24,139 nucleotides of DNA from assembly GCA_029931905.1 (NCBI GenBank), contig JAOZRH010000001.1, positions 163,525 through 187,663 on the forward strand. Direction: 5' to 3'. The position numbers and the translations under genes are program-made. A model generated the notes under the pieces. The model did not search any database, was not told the DNA's origin, and saw only the letters and a list, made by a program, of their open reading frames with translations. How positions within the stretch are numbered: the stretch's first letter is position 1; each line of letters begins with the position of its first letter. Shown here in pieces: positions 1 to 6,028 of the stretch. The stretch comes from Fidelibacterota bacterium (GTDB taxonomy: Bacteria; Fidelibacterota; Fidelibacteria; Fidelibacterales; Fidelibacteraceae).

Positions 1-206
1 GTAAAGAATGTGGAACAGTGGAAGAAGTGATGCATTCAATAAAGGATGATGCAATGACCGAGCGGTATTGTATTCAATGTAATAAAGTTACTCCGTGTTT
101 TAGAATTATTGGCTGTAATGGTGGATTTAGGCTAAATGATAGTGAAGGTTGGGCAAAGACTGGATATGATAAAAATGTTGATATGGTTACACAGTTTTTT
201 GACTAA
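1..206 (+). CDS. FmdB-like zinc-ribbon protein, 5' truncated by the window edge
   Basis: The frame is open from base 3, so the gene begins before the window. The internal GTG at 18 and ATG at 30 are unlikely to be its start. The visible protein starts KECGTVEEVMHS and continues to YCIQCNKVTPCFR, giving a Cys pair arrangement typical of small FmdB-type zinc ribbons (CxxCG, then CxxC, then an RI-type strand). The usual N-terminal first CxxC half would lie upstream. The role is unknown; this class binds one zinc ion and is often called a putative regulatory protein. The TAA stop overlaps the ATG of the next gene by one base, so the two are probably translationally coupled. Confidence 0.6.
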   Translation, partial: KECGTVEEVMHSIKDDAMTERYCIQCNKVTPCFRIIGCNGGFRLNDSEGWAKTGYDKNVDMVTQFFD

Positions 207-637
207 TGGTTGACTACATTCATGATATACCAGATAACCAACTATCTATCTTGGATAATAAATATGTAATTGCCGTTGTTGGTTCAAGGGATTACACAGA
301 TAAAGCAAACATATTTAACAATTTAACAGTGCTTATAAATATGTTAATAAATTTTAAAGAGATTAATAGTTGGTCATCTGTATTAATAATAAGTGGTAAG
401 GCAAGAGGAGTTGATAAGATTGCTTTACAGTTTGCCCAATATCATAATTTAACAAATGTTAATATATTACCGGATTGGAAGCAATTTAATAATGCTGCAG
501 GATTTAAAAGGAATCCGAATATTATTAAGCATTCAGATAGAGTGGTAGCATTCAGATTAAATAAATCAAATGGTACGACTAATAGTATTAATCATGCTAT
601 TCAGTTACATATTCCATACCACATAATTGATATCTAA
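206..637 (+). CDS. DUF2493 / YspA-type SLOG-fold protein
   Basis: A 143-residue protein with the SLOG Rossmann-like signature. It has VVGSRDYTD (about 24-32), then IISGKARGVDKIALQFA (about 61-77), then AGFKRNPNIIKHSDRVVAF (about 98-116) and SNGTTNSINHA near the C-terminus. These match the DUF2493 / YspA cpYpsA-related family, which is thought to bind nucleotides or nucleotide-derived ligands; no phage function is established. The start overlaps the stop of the upstream zinc-ribbon gene (TAATG), so they form one plus-strand unit. Its end overlaps the end of the convergent minus-strand gene by 4 bp. Confidence 0.8.
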   Translation: MVDYIHDIPDNQLSILDNKYVIAVVGSRDYTDKANIFNNLTVLINMLINFKEINSWSSVLIISGKARGVDKIALQFAQYHNLTNVNILPDWKQFNNAAGFKRNPNIIKHSDRVVAFRLNKSNGTTNSINHAIQLHIPYHIIDI

Positions 638-858
638 TCAGTACGTAGGTATGTTTTAATTTTGTATTGTTCATCATGATTAAGATTGTTATACCATTTA
701 ATGACATTGTGTTTCATTTTTAAGAATCGATTTAAATGTTTACTACTGAATGATAATGATAATTCTTTGGCATCATACATTGATTTAGATGAATACATCA
801 TTTTTATGTATTCTGCATAACTAAACTTTTTAATCTTTGCAAAATCATGTTGACCCAT
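634..858 (-). CDS. Small basic hypothetical protein
   Basis: A 74-residue Lys-rich protein starting MGQHDFAKIKK; I do not recognise a family. The ATG at 858 is chosen over an upstream TTG because GGAG precedes it at a good spacing. No membrane segment or Cys motif is seen. It is monocistronic and transcribed from the promoter at 969-998. A second promoter at 1095-1124 points the same way. It ends convergently, overlapping the SLOG gene by 4 bp. Confidence 0.55.
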   Translation of the reverse strand: MGQHDFAKIKKFSYAEYIKMMYSSKSMYDAKELSLSFSSKHLNRFLKMKHNVIKWYNNLNHDEQYKIKTYLRTD

Positions 859-968
859 TTTTAATTCTCCATTCAAACAATTTAACAAATATCTTTAATT
901 GATAAAATTGGTGAATAATGATACTTCATAGTAATCTTATTTGTTTGTATATTGTGCGACTATGATAA

Positions 969-998
969 AGTATATCATGGTATATTACTGTATGTCAA
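969..998 (-). promoter_or_regulatory. Sigma70-like promoter for the 634-858 gene
   Basis: On the minus strand TTGACA is followed by an 18-bp spacer and TATACT. It belongs to the promoter family repeated through the window. Confidence 0.65.
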
Positions 999-1094
999 GT
1001 AAGAATAATACTGTAAATCAGTGAGAAACCAGAATGTTGGTGTATTGGTTGGTGGTATCGGGTGTGGTTGATAACAGTGTGTTAGGTTATTGAC

Positions 1095-1124
1095 ATCTTA
1101 TAAGGGATTGTAACTTACTGTCAA
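1095..1124 (-). promoter_or_regulatory. Second sigma70-like promoter in the 859-1207 intergenic region
   Basis: On the minus strand ACTTGACA, 18 bp, TAAGAT. No ORF with a ribosome site follows before the 969-998 promoter. It therefore either adds a long leader of about 235 nt to the 634-858 gene or makes a short untranslated RNA. Nothing else was recognised in 859-1163. Confidence 0.5.
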
Positions 1125-1163
1125 GTAAACGTATGAACATTTGTTGTTTAAACATCTTCCATT

Positions 1164-1189
1164 AAGGGGAGTGTTTGAGCACCCCCCTT
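1164..1189 (-). terminator. Hairpin after the DUF932 gene
   Basis: A 10-bp stem (AAGGGGAGTG pairing with the CACCCCCCTT side, one G-T wobble) with a 6-base loop, directly downstream of the DUF932 stop. The T tract in the transcription direction is poor, so it may be a weak terminator or an RNA-protecting hairpin. Confidence 0.5.
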
Positions 1190-1207
1190 TAGTTTAACAG
1201 ATGTTGT

Positions 1208-2236
1208 TTATGCTGCCTGTTTCATAATTTCATTGAAACATGCTGCTTTGAATTTTGATGCTGTACCAAAGAATACATTTTCAAATCTTACTTCGGCTTC
1301 ATTTCTACCGTGCATAACTCTGATAGATTTTTCATGGTCTGCCCATTCGGTTAGTGCATTATACATACCATACCCAGTTCCTCTAACACCGGGAATATCA
1401 GCACCAGCACCCGTTTCAATTAGTTCCATGATATCAGCAATATTATTGTTACGTGTTGTATGTGCTCGTTGTGTTGCTTCACCAAGTTTATTAACAATTT
1501 CACCCTTGATAATCTTCTGGGTAATACCTTTGGGTTCCGGGAAGATGATTTCTTTTAGGAAGTTTTCAGACTCAGTTGCATTCATGTCATATTTAACAAG
1601 TAAGTCAAATGATACATCAACTGCACTTTTATATTTACTTCTAAGAGCAAGTGCTTTTTGTACTTCTTTGATTTGATCCGCAGCACTGGCAGTATGTCGA
1701 ACATTATATATATTTCTGGCACCCTTAATTGCTGCAGTCAATGTATTGTTGCATACCACTCTAATATTTGTAAACATAACAGATATTGGTGTTGAACCAT
1801 CAAATGAATTTCGGAAAAGAAAGAACTCATCAATCTTGTCATTTTTAATATGTTCCGTGCTACCATTTTTAGCAAGTACCCATGTAGTTCTACCATTCTT
1901 AAGAGAACCAGCGGTTTCAAGTTTAACACCACTTTGTTTCTGGAAATTATCAATAAATCCCCACATTTCAGAATTCTGATAAGGTTCATACCTATTACCA
2001 ACTACACCAATAACCGTTTTTGTATCTTCTCTTATTACAGCAAAGTTATCAGGGACTTCAATTAGGTTATTACCCATGATAGCTTTCATACGTTCAATGG
2101 ATACATCCCAATTAAGACCACTTGCTGTAATTGCTTCTGTAATTGTAGGATAATCTTTCAAAATTTCACCAATTCCGTGCCAAGGTACTTCTCTTACTGA
2201 CATCATTTTGTCGTGTTCCATAATTTCGTGAGCCAT
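1208..2236 (-). CDS. DUF932 family protein (phage/plasmid-like TIGR03299 type)
   Basis: A 342-residue protein with the layout of the phage/plasmid-like DUF932 family. The N-terminal segment has REVPWHGIGE (about 15-24). VIGVVGNRYEPYQNSEMW follows at about 75-92 and VMFTNIRVVCNNTLTAA at about 154-170. A helical region with RHTASAADQIKEVQKAL comes next, and the C-terminal part contains the RGTGYGMYNALTEWADHEKSIR segment. Family members are common in large phages and plasmids; their biochemical role is unknown. ATG at 2236 is preceded by AAGGGGATTTATC, a strong ribosome site, and the promoter is at 2292-2320. A hairpin at 1164-1189 follows the stop. The length is normal for the family and nothing is broken. 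Confidence 0.85.
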   Translation of the reverse strand: MAHEIMEHDKMMSVREVPWHGIGEILKDYPTITEAITASGLNWDVSIERMKAIMGNNLIEVPDNFAVIREDTKTVIGVVGNRYEPYQNSEMWGFIDNFQKQSGVKLETAGSLKNGRTTWVLAKNGSTEHIKNDKIDEFFLFRNSFDGSTPISVMFTNIRVVCNNTLTAAIKGARNIYNVRHTASAADQIKEVQKALALRSKYKSAVDVSFDLLVKYDMNATESENFLKEIIFPEPKGITQKIIKGEIVNKLGEATQRAHTTRNNNIADIMELIETGAGADIPGVRGTGYGMYNALTEWADHEKSIRVMHGRNEAEVRFENVFFGTASKFKAACFNEIMKQAA

Positions 2237-2291
2237 GATAAATCCCCTTAAGTTATATGTTTTTGTTTACTTATGTTTTGATCTTAAAAAC

Positions 2292-2320
2292 ATCTTATCA
2301 TCTGTTATAATATTTGTCAA
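2292..2320 (-). promoter_or_regulatory. Promoter of the DUF932 gene
   Basis: On the minus strand TTGACA, 17 bp, TAAGAT (extended as GATAAGAT), 56 bp upstream of the DUF932 start. Confidence 0.75.
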
Positions 2321-2351
2321 TGATTATTTTAACAGATTGATTAATATTTTT

Positions 2352-2420
2352 TTATCCCCATTTCCAAAATAGTGCCATTACACATATAATACAAATGCTG
2401 ATTCCGACTAATATTTCCAT
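2352..2420 (-). CDS. 22-residue membrane micropeptide
   Basis: A short frame encodes MEILVGISICIICVMALFWKWG in two pieces (MEILVGISICIICVMALF, then WKWG). It is one hydrophobic helix with two Cys and a basic or aromatic tail. It has its own promoter (2452-2480) and a ribosome site AAAAGGAATTATC before the ATG, which makes translation likely despite its size. It lies alone between the DUF932 gene and the methyltransferase gene. I do not recognise it. It is not clearly homologous to the 20-residue peptides at 3256, 16707 and 22931, though it is the same general type. It could be a holin-like modifier or another small membrane regulator. Confidence 0.55.
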   Translation of the reverse strand: MEILVGISICIICVMALFWKWG

Positions 2421-2451
2421 GATAATTCCTTTTAAATTTTGATTATGGATT

Positions 2452-2480
2452 ATCTTATCATATGAATTAGTATTTGTCAA
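2452..2480 (-). promoter_or_regulatory. Promoter of the 22-residue micropeptide
   Basis: On the minus strand TTGACA, 17 bp, TAAGAT (GATAAGAT), about 30 bp upstream of the micropeptide start. Confidence 0.7.
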
Positions 2481-2522
2481 GAATTATTTTAACAGATTGA
2501 TTAATAATTGTATAAAAATTAA

Positions 2523-2560
2523 AAGGCTTTAACATGCCATTTAAGAGAAGTTAAAACCTT
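2523..2560 (-). terminator. Rho-independent terminator after the methyltransferase gene
   Basis: On the minus strand AAGGTTTTAAC pairs with GTTAAAGCCTT (11 bp, one wobble) around a 16-base loop, followed by TTTTAATTTTTA. Confidence 0.7.
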
Positions 2561-2592
2561 TATTATACCCTACTACCACCTAAAGGTTTAAA

Positions 2593-3174
2593 TCATAATT
2601 TTGGATAGAATTTCGCCCTTTGAATACATATTATAGAATACTTTGCGTTAGATACATAGTGATCTAATTTATTAGATACATAGTGATCTAATTTATTAGA
2701 TGATATAATAGTTTTTGCCATTGCATAAAGTTCATTAATATATTCACCGGATATACCTTTTTGGAATGTTTTTTTACCAGTGATAAAACCATCTTTATAT
2801 TTTATCCACGAACCTTTTTTTGCTGCTGCAGTTATATCTTTAACAGGTCGGGCAGTAATAAACAATTTACCATCATTATGCAAATGATTAATAAGGGTTT
2901 TAAATAACTGGATGCGAGCCTTTTCATCTTCAATGACATTCAATACATAGTTACATATAATAGTATCAAATTTACCTGCTGTTCTCATGTCAATTGGTTT
3001 ATAGTATGGATCATATGACAGTACTTCAAATCCTTTTTTTAACAGGAACTCAGTATCTTTACCCTTTCCACATCCATAGTCTAACACCCTACCACATATA
3101 GCACCAATTTTTAAAAGATCTCTAACCGGTCTTGATTCTTTGGTTCTACTAATTGCAGTTTTATGTTCATTCAT
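2593..3174 (-). CDS. SAM-dependent methyltransferase, DNA-phosphorothioation-associated-like
   Basis: A 193-residue protein. AISRTKESRPVRDLL (about 7-21) precedes VLDYGCGKGKD (motif I, SAM binding, about 30-40), SYDPYYKP and NYVLNVIEDE. The SRP-x-R element, the DYGCG motif and YDPYYKP together resemble the methyltransferase domain found in dnd-associated putative methylases and free-standing phage relatives. The substrate is unknown; DNA or RNA modification is an inference. The start is the ATG at 3174, with AGGA upstream; a TTG start 13 codons earlier lies inside the promoter region. Near the C-terminus NKLDHYVS is repeated exactly twice, matching a 24-bp tandem DNA repeat. A protein resembling the N-terminal domain of the same dnd-associated family is encoded separately at 23030-23329. 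Confidence 0.7.
   Translation of the reverse strand: MNEHKTAISRTKESRPVRDLLKIGAICGRVLDYGCGKGKDTEFLLKKGFEVLSYDPYYKPIDMRTAGKFDTIICNYVLNVIEDEKARIQLFKTLINHLHNDGKLFITARPVKDITAAAKKGSWIKYKDGFITGKKTFQKGISGEYINELYAMAKTIISSNKLDHYVSNKLDHYVSNAKYSIICIQRAKFYPKL
2648..2695. repeat. 24-bp tandem duplication inside the methyltransferase gene
   Basis: The unit TTAGATACATAGTGATCTAA plus TTTA occurs twice back to back without a mismatch, with 6 bases of a third copy. It preserves frame and adds eight residues (NKLDHYVS). Probably a recent slippage event. Confidence 0.85.
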
Positions 3175-3198
3175 GTATTTATTGTTCCTATTAAAATA

Positions 3199-3252
3199 AA
3201 TATTACTTGACAAACAATTTAATAAATTGATTATTGTTTGTCAAGTAATATT
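3199..3252. promoter_or_regulatory. Perfect 20-bp inverted repeat formed by two facing TTGACA promoter halves
   Basis: AATATTACTTGACAAACAAT at 3199-3218 is followed by a 14-base spacer and its exact reverse complement at 3233-3252. Each arm holds a -35-type TTGACA on opposite strands. The minus-strand half plausibly drives the methyltransferase gene, though the -10 is poor (TTAAAT-like). The dyad could also be an operator or a strong RNA hairpin between the micropeptide at 3256 and the methyltransferase gene. Confidence 0.7.
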
Positions 3253-3255
3253 TTA

Positions 3256-3318
3256 TTATTTTTTAAATGCTATCAATATCACAATTATTAGTAATTTACA
3301 AATTAGTAAAAGTATCAT
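3256..3318 (-). CDS. 20-residue membrane micropeptide, copy B (GP88-linked)
   Basis: The frame encodes MILLLICKLLIIVILIAFKK and stops at TAA. It is a single hydrophobic helix with a Lys at position 8 and a KK tail. It is clearly homologous to MTILLICKLLLIVILISIKK at 16707-16769 and to MIILLFIKLLVIVLLLSLKK at 22931-22993. The start lies 11 bases after the GP88-family stop codon, with GGTGG 5 bases before the ATG, so it is the second gene of the GP88 unit. The function is unknown. Size and composition recall Ibs-type type I toxin peptides and small phage membrane regulators, but no antisense RNA is identified. Confidence 0.75.
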   Translation of the reverse strand: MILLLICKLLIIVILIAFKK

Positions 3319-3329
3319 TTTATCCACCA

Positions 3330-3917
3330 TCATTTATGATAATGGAAACACACTTTTTCATTTGTTTGACATAAAGTACATCCTGTACCACCACATGTTG
3401 CTGTTGTATTTTCTTTGATAGTAACAGGACAAACTTTATATCCTACACTTTGTAAATATTTTACTCGGTCAGCATCACCAAAATTTGGTTTCCCATCAGG
3501 AGCTATGGAGTTGATAAGATTAAAATTGGGTAGATTTTTAAGGATTGACAGGTCCATAAGGTGTGATACTTTAGTATATGTATAGAACCTTATTTCAGGA
3601 CAGGATTTAGCAATGTCAACCCATGCATCAACATAGTCTTGACTAAAAAAATCACCTGCCACGTGAACACGAACTGCAGAACAATTTCTTGATCTTTTAA
3701 TTTGATCAATGATAGGTGCCGAAAATGTTCCTTGTTTAGCAAGATTAAAATTTCGGTCCCATGCTTTTTTAACAATGGACCATCTGTTATATGGTCTAAT
3801 TGCATAACAATCATCTTTACATTGTGCACAATTAAGACAGGATTTAATTGGAGTAATTGACCAACCAAGAATGGAATTATCAAGTTTGTTATTGCCGAGT
3901 GATAGAAGTTTTTGCAT
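3330..3917 (-). CDS. GP88-family Cys-rich protein, copy 1
   Basis: A 195-residue protein resembling the mycobacteriophage gp88 (GP88) family. It starts MQKLLSLGNNKLDNSILGWS and has CLNCAQCKDDCYAI (Cys 27, 30, 33, 37). Next come VRVHVAGDFFSQDYVDAWVDIA and RFYTYTKVSHL. The C-terminal cluster is CPVTIKEN, then CGGTGCTLCQ, and a final Cys near the end. The two Cys clusters suggest an Fe-S or zinc site; the biochemical role is not known. A close paralogue is at 16089-16682. Each copy is followed immediately by a 20-residue membrane peptide, so the pair behaves as a cassette. ATG at 3917 has AAAGGGGC upstream, and the promoter is at 3960-3988. Confidence 0.75.
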   Translation of the reverse strand: MQKLLSLGNNKLDNSILGWSITPIKSCLNCAQCKDDCYAIRPYNRWSIVKKAWDRNFNLAKQGTFSAPIIDQIKRSRNCSAVRVHVAGDFFSQDYVDAWVDIAKSCPEIRFYTYTKVSHLMDLSILKNLPNFNLINSIAPDGKPNFGDADRVKYLQSVGYKVCPVTIKENTTATCGGTGCTLCQTNEKVCFHYHK

Positions 3918-3959
3918 GTAATGCCCCTTTGAAAAATGTTTTAGTTAACTTACACAAAC

Positions 3960-3988
3960 AAGGTATCATTTTATTTATTGTTTGTCAA
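3960..3988 (-). promoter_or_regulatory. Promoter of GP88 copy 1 unit
   Basis: On the minus strand TTGACA, 17 bp, TACCTT. It drives the GP88 gene and the micropeptide at 3256. Confidence 0.75.
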
Positions 3989-4050
3989 CTAATATTTTAA
4001 ATAGATTATAATAAGTTTTTTGATATGTTTAAGGCGTTTTAAATTGGTAT

Positions 4051-4076
4051 TAGGGTGACCGGTCAAGGTCGCCCTA
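4051..4076 (-). terminator. Hairpin after the 4088-4603 gene
   Basis: TAGGGTGACC pairs with GGTCGCCCTA (10 bp, one wobble) around GGTCAA. Flanking GGTA and TACC can extend the stem across a bulge. There is no clear T tract. A close relative (GGGTGACC, loop GGTTAA) lies at 8852-8873. Confidence 0.55.
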
Positions 4077-4087
4077 TACCTTCAAAT

Positions 4088-4603
4088 TTAGCCGACTGAC
4101 AAAGCTCCCATTCTCAATTTAGTAATACTATCAAGTTTGTATGTTCTGATTGCAACTTTGTTATCAAGACCGCCCTGTTTTCCTTCTGATTTTTTGGGTA
4201 ATCCATTAATCTGATTTTTGTCAATGGGCTTGCCATCTAATAGATAAGATACATTTTTGGGAGCTTTTAGGAAGATTGCTTCCACATAAACCTGCCCTTT
4301 ATGTAGTACAAATGGGGTATTGGGAACACGTTCGCCCCATACACGTTTGCTGAGTTTGAAGGATTCCGGGTCTTTTCCCTCTGCTTTCAACCGACGTTTG
4401 ACCATATCATTATAGGAATTGTTATTCATGTTACAGGCAAACATGATGGAACCATGTTTTAAAACCTTTGTTACCCGGTCTTTATGTGGATTTTTTTTAC
4501 CACCTGTCAATTTAACTTCTGTTATACTATCAATAGATGCTATTGCTACGCCGTTCAACTGTTTTAGTGCTGCCATCAAGTTTTTTCGTGTAATTTTTTT
4601 CAT
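4088..4603 (-). CDS. Hypothetical phage protein, paralogue of the gene at 11327
   Basis: A 171-residue basic protein, start MKKITRKNLMAALKQLNG, end MGALSVG. I do not recognise the family. Its middle part (KRRLKAEGKDPESFKLSKRV and the following VPNTPFVLHKGQVYVEAIFL) is identical to the product of 11327-11848, while the N- and C-termini differ. At DNA level 4221-4405 is 100% identical (185 bp, inverted) to 11528-11712. The start is the ATG at 4603 after AAGGGAGAAAATGAC. The promoter at 4638-4666 and the leader are also almost identical to those of 9046 and 11327. The locally higher GC of the identical segment stands out from the surroundings. Confidence 0.7.
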   Translation of the reverse strand: MKKITRKNLMAALKQLNGVAIASIDSITEVKLTGGKKNPHKDRVTKVLKHGSIMFACNMNNNSYNDMVKRRLKAEGKDPESFKLSKRVWGERVPNTPFVLHKGQVYVEAIFLKAPKNVSYLLDGKPIDKNQINGLPKKSEGKQGGLDNKVAIRTYKLDSITKLRMGALSVG

Positions 4604-4637
4604 GTCATTTTCTCCCTTAAGTGTTAATGTTATAAAC

Positions 4638-4666
4638 AAGATAGCAATTTATTTATTGTTTGTCAA
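4638..4666 (-). promoter_or_regulatory. Promoter of the 4088-4603 gene (cassette copy 1)
   Basis: On the minus strand TTGACA, 17 bp, TATCTT, followed by TGTTTATAACATTAACACTT and the AAGGG ribosome site. The same promoter and leader recur at 9087-9115 (minus) and 11263-11291 (plus). Confidence 0.8.
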
Positions 4667-4728
4667 GTAAAAAGTTATAATAATTTTATTTTATTTTCTA
4701 TTGCCCACATTTTATCTTTTTATACAAA

Positions 4729-4842
4729 TCAACCAAATATATTAATAACTTTAAATTGTTCATCTGTAAATAGTATTTCAGTATCATGGTTCCATTCCGT
4801 GGGTATTCTTAACTTATAATATTTAATGGTCCTATCTATCAC
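4729..4842 (-). CDS. Small hypothetical protein with GTG start
   Basis: A 37-residue frame reading M(GTG)IDRTIKYYKLRIP and ending NIFG. GTG at 4842 is preceded by AAAGGAATTTTGG, an acceptable ribosome site. It is the third frame of a short operon started by the gene at 5053, after a 15-codon frame at 4866-4913. I do not recognise it. Composition (charged, EW and TDEQ segments) looks like a real small protein rather than noise. No protein gene is seen in 4667-4728. Confidence 0.4.
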   Translation of the reverse strand: MIDRTIKYYKLRIPTEWNHDTEILFTDEQFKVINIFG

Positions 4843-4865
4843 CCCAAAATTCCTTTAATATAACC

Positions 4866-4913
4866 TTATTGGGTTCTTTCATATCTTGATAGTAACAGTT
4901 CCGATATTTTCAT
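4866..4913 (-). CDS. 15-codon frame, possible leader peptide
   Basis: The sequence MKISELLLSRYERTQ begins two bases after the stop of the 45-residue gene (TAATAATG). This placement suggests translational coupling between the 5053 and 4842 genes. It is too short for confidence. Confidence 0.2.
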   Translation of the reverse strand: MKISELLLSRYERTQ

Positions 4914-4915
4914 TA

Positions 4916-5053
4916 TTATAATCCCCTTTCATATAATTCTCTTAGTTCTGCTAAAATCACAATATGTTGTTCATTTGTAATCAGTTTATTATCAAGCTGT
5001 TGATATGCTGATTCACAGGCAAAATAATATTCTTTGGCAGTCAATGTCTTCAT
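4916..5053 (-). CDS. 45-residue hypothetical protein
   Basis: The product starts MKTLTAKEYYFACESAY and ends ELRELYERGL. ATG at 5053 has AAGGGGGACATT upstream and a promoter at 5091-5119, so expression is well supported. It is predicted helical with no membrane segment. I do not recognise a family. Confidence 0.6.
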   Translation of the reverse strand: MKTLTAKEYYFACESAYQQLDNKLITNEQHIVILAELRELYERGL

Positions 5054-5131
5054 AATGTCCCCCTTAAATTAAAGTTATTACTTGACAAATACCATACCAA
5101 TTAATACGATATTTGTCAAGTAAAAAGTTAT
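5051..5131. repeat. Promoter-leader repeat, copy 1 (copy 2 at 5428-5507)
   Basis: About 80 bp covering the start codon, ribosome site, leader and promoter are nearly identical to 5428-5507. The copies differ by one C in the C run near the ribosome site and one substitution after the dyad. Each unit drives a different downstream gene, so the control cassette was duplicated with or between genes. Confidence 0.8.
5091..5119 (-). promoter_or_regulatory. Promoter with overlapping dyad, upstream of the 5053 gene
   Basis: On the minus strand TTGACA, 17 bp, TATGGT. A 14-bp inverted repeat (TTACTTGACAAATA at 5078-5091 and its complement at 5110-5123) spans the -35 and the expected transcription start, so it could serve as an operator. 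Confidence 0.75.
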
Positions 5132-5430
5132 TATACGTATGGTAAACCATTTTCCTTTTCATATGGTTCAATGGTATCCTTAAGAATTTTTTCAGACAAT
5201 TCACATGTTGCTTGATTCCTTAAATCATACCACCCCTTTACCATATTACCTGCCCACATCTTGATAAGTGGAATGATAACATTTCGCATAAGAGATTGCT
5301 GTAATGTTCTATGCTTACAATTCAATTGTGCAATGAAATAATCATAGTGTTCCTGTCTGCCCCCATTGACAATGCCCATTAAATCATTGGCAATCATTTT
5401 GAGCTTTTTTTTATCATTTGAAAGTATCAT
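5131..5430 (-). CDS. 99-residue hypothetical protein
   Basis: The product starts MILSNDKKKLKMIANDLMG and has a Lys-rich N-terminus. Its middle part, RTLQQSLMRNVIIPLIKMW, is amphipathic. ATG at 5430 is preceded by AAGGGGACATT and the promoter is at 5467-5495. Its stop codon lies at the boundary of the next promoter repeat. I do not recognise a family and see no catalytic motif. Confidence 0.6.
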   Translation of the reverse strand: MILSNDKKKLKMIANDLMGIVNGGRQEHYDYFIAQLNCKHRTLQQSLMRNVIIPLIKMWAGNMVKGWYDLRNQATCELSEKILKDTIEPYEKENGLPYV

Positions 5431-5466
5431 AATGTCCCCTTAAATTAAAGTTATTACTTGACAAAT

Positions 5467-5495
5467 ACCATACCAATTAATACGATATTTGTCAA
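5467..5495 (-). promoter_or_regulatory. Promoter with overlapping dyad, upstream of the 5430 gene
   Basis: Second copy of the TTGACA, 17 bp, TATGGT promoter, with the same 14-bp dyad as at 5091-5119. Confidence 0.75.
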
Positions 5496-5511
5496 GTAAA
5501 AAATTATTATA

Positions 5512-5889
5512 TTAAATAACATCCCACCGTTTTAAATCATCTTCTGTGCAATGATATTCGGCACATAGCCGGGCAATATCTTTTTTGGTAGCTGCTGCCT
5601 GTTCATCTAACATAGCAGACCATGAATCCATTTCTGAATTCATTTCTTCAATAGTCATTTTATTAAAATCCAACCACGTAGGTTTAATACCATGAATAGA
5701 TTTATATAATTCAATATATGATTCTTTTACCATATAATGTTTATACTGTTCAACAGTAGTTATACCATAAGCTTCCCAATGAGAAGGGTCGGTACTAATT
5801 ATACCAGTAATTCTATTTACTGGATCTTTTGCCATCCATGCTTGATTTTTTATGTTTTTAGCTTCGATATATTTGATAAGTTCTTCCAT
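5512..5889 (-). CDS. Conserved-type hypothetical phage protein
   Basis: A 125-residue acidic protein starting MEELIKYIEAKNIKN. The segment YKSIHGIKPTWLDFNKMTIE and the following EEMNSEMDSW (about 63-95) resembles a motif I associate with small phage proteins (HGxKPxWx(D/N)FxxMTxEE). No function is attached to it. A predicted helical C-terminus follows (DEQAAATKKDIARLCAEYH). ATG at 5889 has AAGGGGGATAAAC upstream and the promoter lies at 5922-5950. Confidence 0.6.
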   Translation of the reverse strand: MEELIKYIEAKNIKNQAWMAKDPVNRITGIISTDPSHWEAYGITTVEQYKHYMVKESYIELYKSIHGIKPTWLDFNKMTIEEMNSEMDSWSAMLDEQAAATKKDIARLCAEYHCTEDDLKRWDVI

Positions 5890-5921
5890 GTTTATCCCCC
5901 TTGAATTATTTATTTAAGAAT

Positions 5922-5950
5922 AAGATAACATCTGTGTTATTGTTTGTCAA
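5922..5950 (-). promoter_or_regulatory. Promoter of the 5512-5889 gene
   Basis: On the minus strand TTGACA, 17 bp, TATCTT. Confidence 0.75.
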
Positions 5951-5967
5951 GTAAAATTTTAAAATAG

Positions 5968-5995
5968 TTGATATTTATTTAAAATAGTTTATATT
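5968..5995 (+). promoter_or_regulatory. Possible promoter of thyX
   Basis: TTGATA, 16 bp, TATATT on the plus strand, 33 bp before the ThyX start. It lacks the TTGACAAACAAT signature of the other promoters and the region is simply AT-rich, so the call is tentative. Confidence 0.35.
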
Positions 5996-6028
5996 AGTGA
6001 ATACTAACCTATATATAAGGAAATATTT

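Noticed and set aside
1233..1676. Long plus-strand frame opposite the DUF932 gene
   Set aside because: It is antisense to a well-supported family member, has no ribosome site and its composition mirrors the opposite strand.
5051..5507. CRISPR-like array from repeated elements
   Set aside because: The repeats are promoters and leaders with genes between them, not regularly spaced short repeats.
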